Positions 56,342 to 64,000 of a stretch of DNA of 64,000 nt are shown piece after piece. The number at the start of each line of letters is the position of its first letter. Within the stretch, counting starts at the first letter, position 1. The stretch spans positions 97,962,079-98,026,078 of the forward strand of contig CAKMRJ010005523.1 of NCBI GenBank assembly GCA_928212115.1, in the 5' to 3' direction. The DNA is from Lactuca virosa (lineage: Eukaryota; Streptophyta; Magnoliopsida; Asterales; Asteraceae). Position numbers and translations under genes: made by a program. The notes beneath the pieces were generated by a model, which saw only the letters and a list, made by a program, of their open reading frames with translations, made no database searches and had not been told where the DNA came from.

Positions 56342-59291
56342 TGTCACACCCCAAAACCGGAACGGCGGAATCGTTCGGGGGTGGAGGACGTCATGTACAG
56401 TATCACAACAATGAATAATAGTAAACAAGCAACAACATCATCCATTGCATTAATAATATAATTTAATACAAGTGCGTTCTGCCAAGTTTAATAGACACCA
56501 AAAATATGAATCAAAATAAAAGATGAGTCTTGAACGAGCTCCATCTTCTCAAAACCTGGCACCGGTACCTGTCTACTGGTGACCTGAGAATACAAGTTAT
56601 TTTGAAAGAGTTTATCAGCATTAAAGCTGGTAAGATCATAAGTATTTTAGTGTCATTGTTTGTATGAAAGTGATTGTAAGAATGAGATGTATAAGTTTGT
56701 AAAGGTTTGTATATGTTTGTAAAGTGGTTGAATCTCCTAGAAAACCCTATATTTTCTACTAACCGTAGCCTTCTACCAAGCCATCAAGTGTTTGTAAGAG
56801 TGTCTTTAGTAAGAGTATGTAATTTCCCAAATCTAACTATCATTAACCAAAAATATAGTTTTTACATTACTGTTTATTGTGTGAAGATCACAAAGTGAAT
56901 GCAATGGGGAAATATAATAGTACTGTAGTGTTGTATTAAGTAACTACTTCTGGACTAAACTACCTTAAACCAATTGTTATTTAAAGTACCATGTGATATG
57001 CCTGTACCATAATACCGACTAAAAACACGACGATGAAAGACGTCGGAAGGAATGAAGTTTGGCACCTGTAGACTTGCAAGTCCCACTGTAGCTAGCAGCA
57101 AGGTGTAGGATAGTCAATCCAGTATAGATCTATACACAAACTCAACGCTCTCCACTTAAGGAGATTCTGGATACAAAACGAGCCATGACAGGTGATGCCA
57201 TGCCCCGTTACGTGGCTCACATAACTGTAGTAGTGTTCTTGTATATGTATTGTGTGTACTAGCTGTATTGTGTGTTCTCTCTCTGTCTAGTATGTATGTA
57301 TGTTCTCTCTGTTTTTCATAATAGTATGTTCCCTTGTGTAACGTATAGTATGTACTAGCTGTAATGTATAGTATGTACTAGCTGTATTGTAATGTATAGT
57401 ATGTAGTAGCTGTATTGTAATGTATAGTATGTACTAGCTGTATTGTATGTTCTCTCTCTGTCTAGTATGTATGCATGAACTGACTCCTTGTATGTTTCAT
57501 TGTTCTAGTAATAGTATTAGTAACTTCCTAAACTATGCCTATTATAGTTTACTAGTAATGTTGTTTGTATGGATGAACATGTTTGTATACCTTTGCTACC
57601 CAAAGGTATTGAATAGAAAGAAGGAACTTTTATATCTATATACATATACATAATATATAACTAGGATTCAAACGACCTTCGGACAAACGACTGATACCCT
57701 AAGCCCACAACCAAACAAGGAACAGGAGGTAAGGTGAGCTACCAGTCCTAAGTCCTTTCAATCCTACTTATATAACTATATCCATATAGATACACATTTA
57801 ACAAAATATAAGTTTAAAAGAGTTTAATAAAAGTATTTGATATGTAAAACAGTTTGAAGTAGAACAGTTTGAAGTAAAACAGTTTGAAGTAGAACAGTTT
57901 GAAGTAAAACAGTTTAAAGTAGTTTGTTTGATAACACAGTTTGAAAAGTAAGAAATCCACTTGTTTGGTAGTTATTAATCACATGTGATTGATATAATAA
58001 CTATAATAGTTCAACTTGTATCCCCCCATAAAAGCATTTAAAATCATTTAAAAGGTTGATTAAGGGGTATGAACTCACCTGTAGTGAGTGGTTTGGATGA
58101 ACGGATGATATAGGATGCTAAGTGTCAAGTGAAGACTTGAGCACACACAAGGATCCTAGTTAACATATAACAACACATATATGTATGCAATTAGTCTTTA
58201 AACAACTAATTAACCAAGTTAAGACACCCTAGAACATGGAAAACACTTTGATTCAAGTGCTATAAGTACCAAGGATTGCATCTAAGGGTTGTAGGGCTTT
58301 GCTTATGAGTTTATGGTCCAAGGGTAAACTCTTCATGAGTTTACGGTTTTGGGTTTACGGTCCCAATGGGTTTATGGCCGTAAACCCATGGTAACTTCTA
58401 CCATTTGGTGTTTTGTGGTCTTATAAGTCATAGAGAAGTATCCTAACTTCAAGTCTAAGCCTTAGGAAGTGATCGTGGCACCATAGCACTAACTTATAGA
58501 GTTTACGGCCCATGGACCATTTCTCATGATTTTACGGCCGTAAACTCTATGGGTTCTTGGTCTTTTTGATGATCAAGGTCCTAAACACTTCAAGGAAGTG
58601 ATCTAGACTAGTATCTAAGGCTTGGTAAGGGACTAGGGCTCACAATGGCCCTTTCATTAGGGTTTACGGTTCAAGAACATGTCTTGACCGTAAACACCTT
58701 TGATCTTGTGTTTCCTTATGTTTTCTGGTTGATTAAGATGTGAAACAAGCCTTATAACACACTAGGGTAAGATTACTTACAATATAGAAGCTTGTAAGGG
58801 TGTTTAAAGTCCAAGAACACTAGTGTTTGTTCTTGGTGAAATGAAGAACACTTGAAGATCTACACAAATGGAATGATTTCATGGATGAAATCATGTAAGA
58901 TCACTAGATGATGAAGGATATCAACTAATTAAGGCAAGAAACACTTACAAAGTTGAAGATCAAGAAGGAAAATCGGATGATACTTGAGAGGATTTCGAGT
59001 TCTAGTCTTGAAAATGTGAAAAAGTGATAAAAATGACTAAGTGTCATATTTATACTCCTTAGAGTTTACGGTCGTAAACACCATGTTTGGGCCGTAAACT
59101 CCAAACTCTTGGAGTTTTGAGACTTTATTGATGCACAGTAAACCCTAGGGTATCCTCTCTCCAGTTATCCCTTGAAGTACTAAGCTTTATAACACTCAAA
59201 CTGACTCCAAAAAGCTTAAAAGTTAGCAGAAACAGTTCTGACTTCTATTGAAGTGAGTGATTGTACAAGATTGAAATTTCGGGTTGTCACA
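56342..59291 (-). repeat. 5' LTR of the family A element
   Basis: This 2,950-bp LTR reads TGTCACACCCCAAAACC at its left and ends TTTCGGGTTGTCACA on the + strand. It matches the solo LTR at 22011-24965 in inverted orientation, apart from a swapped tandem-repeat block. It contains TTTACGGCCGTAAA palindromes near 58370, 58530 and 59065. Confidence 0.9.
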
Positions 59292-59773
59292 TGTACTTGA
59301 TCCCTTAGTCCTTCACTTGAGTCACATATACATGTGAACAAGGACTTAGTCTTAATTTCCTAAAGATGACAATTCTCATTCATGACACAATACAACTTAC
59401 ATGATTCCAAGTTTCTATCCAACTGAAACTTGGGTGATGAGAATCTTTCCTTATTTGGTAAATTATGATACTACCACAAATGAAAGAATCAAATCCATTT
59501 TCCAATATTGCTATCAATGGAAACATGTAAACAACAATTTTTCACAAATGCCATTGTAAGGATACTTAAAATAAATAAATCAAAACAGTTTTTTTTATTT
59601 TAAAACTTGCGGAAAAATCTTATCCTTACAATGCAAATACATATGAAAACTATGTTGATATCTATTCCTAAGCAAGCTATCGTAACTCTTAAGCAGTTGC
59701 TCAAAATTCTGATCACCGAACCAACTTCGCGATCAGAGTCAGCATACTCTTTCTTTAAGCTTCCTTTGATTCT

Positions 59774-59857
59774 CTAAAACATCAAAATGTAATTAGATTA
59801 CATTATGTATTAGGAATCTCCAAAAGATACTTAATAGAGTTAGATAATGGACATTAC
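59774..59857 (-). other. Candidate intron, copy 4
   Basis: On the - strand CTTCAG is followed by GTAATG, and the 84-nt segment ends GATGTTTTAG. It corresponds to the segments in copies 1 and 2. Confidence 0.4.
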
Positions 59858-60420
59858 CTGAAGTAGAGTCAAACTTTAGACTTTACCATATCTTTCAGGT
59901 AAATCTGGCAGCTTCGCAACCAATGCCCCCTTCTTTTGGCCAAAGAAACATATGGACTCTTTGGAAATGGTACATGAGACTATCTCAGACTTATCCTTTC
60001 TCTTTACCATTAGGTCAAGTGACTTGACCATGGCCGATCCCTTTCCATTGGGAAGAGAAAGTTTTTTTTCTGGACTTCTAATGTTACCATTGTCAATGTC
60101 CATGGAAGTTTGGGAAGTTGATCTTCCAATCAAATTTTACTTTACTAATGCTCCAAATCATTGCTGATTTAGCAGCATCAAGCAAATAGGTAAGATCACT
60201 AAGGGTCATGTCATGGCCTGTCATCAGGGAGTGACTGAAGAACCAAGTCAACAGCCAGCTACCTCGAGACTTTGACACCCGACTCTCCCGGGTTGCCAAT
60301 AGGGATTGAGTGACCTTGAACTTTTCAAGTATTTGAACTTGTGGGATAGGGAGAATAATTGGAGGAGGTGGAGGAAGTGAAGCATGATTTCCAGTCCCAT
60401 TAATGCTCAACAAAGGGATT
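59858..60420 (-). pseudogene. Copia gag relic, copy 4
   Basis: Two frames (60093-60413 and 59876-60133) show the PPPPPIILPIPQ segment, the gag core ending in LLDAAKSAMIW, and the basic linker SPEKKLSLPNGKG. The knuckle is lost (CFFGQKKGALVAKLPD in place of the CCHC pattern). Confidence 0.75.
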
Positions 60421-60597
60421 AATCTTCCACCTTGATTGCCATGTGGAATATCATCTTCATCAGGAAATCTTTTTCCTAAAGATTTGGGAAGACCATAGTT
60501 GTCTTAACTAGACATCTATAATGGGAGAAATTCAAGTTTAGTTGATTTAAAGTCCTTAATATAACACCTAATATGAAATATTAAGGCTAGGACCCAA

Positions 60598-60651
60598 CAA
60601 CCTATTTATAACTGGAAGAGGGATGCCGTAATCCAAGTTATAAAATAGTTG
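60598..60651 (-). repeat. Class A stem-loop, copy 4
   Basis: CAACCTATTTATAACT (60598-60613) pairs with AGTTATAAAATAGTTG (60636-60651) around GGGATGCCGTAATCC. Confidence 0.6.
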
Positions 60652-60792
60652 AAGGTAGGTAAATGACGATTTACCAATTTCCACCATGAAAACGAAATAT
60701 AATTAAGTTTTAATTGGATTTGAAACTCCTAGATCTGCTGAGATACATTGAACTTTCAATGGCATGTTTGAATCTCGATTGTGCCCTCTCAA

Positions 60793-61012
60793 GTTTGTGA
60801 CTGGGATGCCGAGGATCACAAACAAGGTGTGAATAACCATGCAAATTAACTTGGTACCCTTAACTTTATCACCTAATTGACGTGCCGGTTAACCACACAC
60901 GCTCCACCAATCTATGATAAACTTAAGTTACCCTTTGCCACACATTGTCAGTCCATGTTAGTGTGCCGGTTAACCACACACGCTCTACTAACGACTTAAT
61001 AAAGGTGCAAAG
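60793..61012 (-). repeat. Leader hairpins of copia copy 4 (one class A, two class B)
   Basis: Class A is at 60793-60823 (GTTTGTGA/TCACAAAC). The class B hairpins are at 60859-60927, where CTTAACTTTATCA pairs with TGATAAACTTAAG, and at 60933-61012, where CTTTGC..GTTAGT pairs with ACTAAC..GCAAAG. Confidence 0.6.
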
Positions 61013-61489
61013 TGTAATTTCATGGGTTAGCACCATTTCACATTTTCCTAAGTAACTAAGATTGGGAATTTATAAGTGTTTAGTTACTTAGTATTTATCA
61101 TTATACTTTTAATGAAGGGAGAATTATAGTCCTTGTCCTACTCGTTCGGCTAACGACCCTCCACCGGTCAAGGAAGCGGTGGGTGAGAGTGGACACCCAT
61201 TAAACTGTCATTTTATAGGCAGTAACCTTATACCCCCCTTATAGACCAGCTTCGTGAATGAGGCCTACTAATGGTAAGACGACTTGCTCTTATACATATA
61301 ATATATTAAACTTTTAATCTATTAATTAAACTATACTCTTAATTTAATTAAACTTAAACCATGTCTTTATGGAATTATTAACTCTTTTAATTAAACACTT
61401 TAATTAATTTAATGAAGTCCATAAAGTTTGAATTTTAACTTTTAAAAGTTCTAAGGGTTGGAATTAAAGTATACATGGGGAGTTAACTT

Positions 61490-61750
61490 TACAAATTCCA
61501 AAACTTGAGGACAAGTTTTGAAACTTTTCAAAACTCTTGGATTTTCAAAACTTATGAGTTTAATTATGGTTTAATGAAAAACCTTTCAAGTTCCATAACT
61601 TGATGACAAGTTATGGAAAACATAAAATCATTTAATGATGGCATTAAAAATAGAGACTCTTCCATTTTAATAACCTATGAGACTTAATGACACTTTAAAA
61701 AAAGAAAAACTCTTCATTTTCCATAACTTGAGGACAAATTATGGAGTTCA
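61490..61750 (-). repeat. Class D hairpin cluster, copy 4
   Basis: CAAAACTTG-AGGA-CAAGTTTTG (61499-61520) and CCATAACTTG-ATGA-CAAGTTATGG (61593-61616) are both perfect; a third near 61720 has one mismatch. Confidence 0.65.
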
Positions 61751-62291
61751 TAAAAGCCATTAAGATCAAATATTCCAATTAACACAATAATCAAATAATT
61801 TTTCTATGATCTAGATTAAACTCATAAGTAAAGATAATTCACATCAACAATTTTCAAGAAATTAGCTAATCATATAAACTAATACAAAACTTGAAACTTT
61901 GACAATTATCCTTTGAAGACTCTTGGAATTCATAACCTAAAGAGTTAATGAATGAGACATTTCACATCCATAACTTATGGAAGTTTCAAAACTCTTAAGA
62001 TCACAACTTAAAAAAAAACTTTTGAACTCCAAATTTTTATGACAAAATTTGTAATTCCTTAAAAACATTTAGATCAAACTTTTAAAACTAATAAAATAAT
62101 CATATCATTTTATTTTTTACTAAATTTGACCTAATTCAACTCATATAGCAAATGATTCAAATTTTACAAATAATTGGTTTTTCACAAAAACAAGTAATTA
62201 TCTTAAAATTTGACAAACTTCATGTTTTTTTTTCTTTTTTTTTTCAACTTTGAAAATCAAACATTTGCATGAATATAACAGAAAACAACCT

Positions 62292-62304
62292 GGCTCTGAT
62301 ACCA
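62292..62304 (-). other. Primer binding site of copia copy 4
   Basis: On the - strand TGGTATCAGAGCC, a perfect match to the initiator-tRNA type site, follows the LTR after one base. Confidence 0.85.
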
Positions 62305-62305
62305 C

Positions 62306-63095
62306 TGTTGGGTTTTTGGTATAATACAACATCCTATGGTGCACATACAACCCTAAATACCTTGGATCTATGTTTTCTCTATTATACATGCAAAATATGA
62401 AGTTTCCAAGGTATTAGCCTATACTAGCATACAAATATCATATACTACACAAGAATCTAGTTAGGATAACGTACCTTATGGTGGAGCTTGAAGTCTTGAT
62501 GTATCTAGCCTTAAGAGCTTAGCCCCAATAGTGTGGAAGCCTCAAGTGGAATCACAACACACCATGGACAAAGGATGAACTTGAGAGAGAATCTCCATGC
62601 ACCCAAAAACACCCATGAACTCCAAGAACTTCATGTGTAACCACAAGTGGCGTTTTTAGGTCATGATGCATGTATTTATATGTGTGGTATTTCAAGAGTC
62701 ATGGGTATAACCCAAATCCATATCCATGGGTTTTATGATCCATGGTTCATGTGGCCCAACTCTTTATGTATCCATACATAAACTTGGTCCAACATGGATC
62801 ATAAGCCCAACACATATAAATATAACTTATTAACATAATTAGTCCCCATAGATTTAATTAGTCTCTTTTGATCACTAAATTAATTCCAAATTAATTCTTG
62901 ATCAATACTAATTAAAACATATGATTTCATATTAATATATTATAACTTATAATATATTAATAAACGATAAATAACCTTCTCTCAAAAGTCCATCCTAACA
63001 AATTGTCCTGATGATATGCAACCCAAATGGATCATGCTACTCTCGGGTCAAGTACATACCAATAATAGTTATGGACTTAGACATCTAATCCAACA
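62306..63095 (-). repeat. 5' LTR of copia copy 4
   Basis: This 790-bp LTR with TG..CA ends starts TGTTGGGTTTTTGG and ends CTAATCCAACA. Confidence 0.85.
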
Positions 63096-63356
63096 GTTAT
63101 TCCCTTCCTCAGACTATCTGCCATTCAGTTCTAATTGTTCAATAGGTATCAAAGGTTCATCACTATTATTCAGCAACAGTTGTCTCATCTCTTCCCTTTG
63201 TTCGATCATCATAGCCTGAATCATGGCTTGTACTCCAACCATTATGACTGGCTCAGGTGTAGCTTCTACTATCGGCACTTGCTAAATCTCTTGGGGACGA
63301 GGCTGTTGAGTCCTATTTTCATTCACGTTTCCATCTCCGCTACAGGTTCTTGCCAT
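63096..63356 (-). pseudogene. Gag N-terminus of another gypsy element
   Basis: From a start at 63354-63356 the frame encodes MARTCSGDGNVNENRTQQPR, has a TAG about 25 codons in (CAG to TAG would explain it), then continues with a Met/Gln-rich helical piece to the copia LTR that interrupts it at 63095. It resembles the N-terminus of plant gypsy Gag in composition. Confidence 0.55.
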
Positions 63357-64000
63357 TTCGATCTATACACCAAATTAGGTGAATTTAGATCTTTATTTAC
63401 GATAGTCGTTTAAATCCTCCTTATCATTCCGAAACATTACATGCTAGTTCTAATATCGTAATCGAACGCTTAGAATCCTAAACACATAAGGTTTACAGAT
63501 CCGGTCGGCAACAGACTGTAGATCCGAACAAATAATAGCATATACGACAAATATAAAGCATTTAGCACATAAAAGCCTTTTAGGCATCTTTCCTAAAAGA
63601 AACTAGTGCTCGTGTCTAAAATATGGTAGACACTCATCTCACGATCATCGCTTAGCATTCTAAGTTTAAGTCTAGAAATCCTACAAATTCCTAGTTCACT
63701 TAAACTAATGCTCTGATACGAATTGTAACATCCCCATTTTCACGTCCAGAAAAGACCGAGTTTGTTTATGTTTTATAATAAAATCAAAGTAACCTTTTAA
63801 AGAAAGTGTTGCGGAATTCGTTCCCAAAAATATAGATAAGAATTTATCAAAGCATTTCCGAAAAAATTTATTTTCATTACATTACAAAACTCGGGATGTC
63901 ATCGTCAATATCGATCAAAAGCATAAACCAAAAACAACATAGGCCTTACAACATTTCTATTCATTTCTACTGGCCTATAATACATAATCTCTCATCAAAT
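63357..64000 (-). mobile_element. Leader, primer site and LTR start of another gypsy element
   Basis: The leader is 63357-63706. A primer-site-like TTCGTATCAGAGC (- strand) lies near 63707-63720. The 5' LTR ends at about 63724 (TGTAACATCCCC on the + strand) and runs out of the window. Copia copy 4 appears to have inserted into this element's gag. Confidence 0.65.

Larger units (their letters stand above)
49357..59291 (-). mobile_element. Ty3/gypsy element, family A, with near-identical LTRs and defective pol
   Basis: The order on the - strand is 5' LTR (56342-59291), primer site, gag, zinc knuckles, a degraded stretch where protease should be, reverse transcriptase, then the integrase C-terminus, polypurine tract and 3' LTR (51514-49357, truncated). 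The core of integrase is missing. The two LTRs look almost identical where they overlap, which suggests a recent insertion, yet pol cannot be functional. Confidence 0.85.
59292..63095 (-). mobile_element. Gag-only copia element, copy 4 (truncated)
   Basis: Only the 5' half remains: 5' LTR, primer site, leader with hairpins, gag relic and a short stretch past gag. It is cut at 59292 where the family A LTR begins. The matching sequence of copy 2 runs on beyond this point (near 13410). Confidence 0.85.

Noticed and set aside
1..64000. tRNA, rRNA or organelle-derived insertions
   Set aside because: No tRNA-like cloverleaf with expected conserved boxes, rRNA segment or plastid gene was recognised; the tRNA-like words are retrotransposon primer sites.

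Overview
The window looks like a repeat-rich chromosome arm or pericentromere of a eudicot. It has two intact, plant-type nuclear genes, spliced with GT..AG introns, set in about 50 kb of nested and broken LTR retrotransposons. The LTR styles (arrays of ACTCGACGAGT, TTTACGGCCGTAA and GTACGC-type motifs) recall lettuce-type Asteraceae genomes; that species hint is from memory and is not proven by the sequence.

Layout: 1-6618 is a gag-only Ty1/copia element on + (copy 1). 6622-9450 is a broken Ty3/gypsy gag-pol fragment on -. 9451-16365 is a second copy of the same copia family on - (copy 2), so the two copia copies form a large inverted pair around the gypsy piece. 16366-18985 is unassigned degraded sequence. 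19030-19836 is a copia reverse-transcriptase fragment on +. 19838-25352 is copia copy 3 on -, whose LTR is split by a 2,955-bp gypsy-type solo LTR with a 5-bp target duplication.

The gene island runs from about 25.4 to 36.5 kb. It holds an FQR1-type quinone reductase gene (27381-29647, -, four coding exons) and a single-exon EF-hand protein of the KIC/PBP1 type (35205-35564, -), plus a gypsy LTR relic (30296-31894), low-complexity A/C-rich tracts and microsatellites. From 36.5 kb retroelements return: a copia LTR and gag/protease relic (36506-38276), a Ty3/gypsy chromovirus-like element on + (38276-48314) interrupted by a copia solo LTR, a gag-protease relic of another gypsy (48315-49356, -), a gypsy element on - with near-identical LTRs but a crippled pol (49357-59291), copia copy 4 (59292-63095, -), and the start of another gypsy element (63096-64000, -).

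The most unusual signal is in the gag-only copia family. Its four copies carry chains of long stem-loops in the leader and 3' non-coding region. The loops are conserved, while the stems differ from site to site and often change in a compensating way. At least four hairpin classes were seen by eye. The same family has a short intron-like segment right after the gag zinc knuckle in three copies. These elements have no protease, reverse transcriptase or RNase H of their own, only a shared integrase relic, so they would depend on enzymes made elsewhere.
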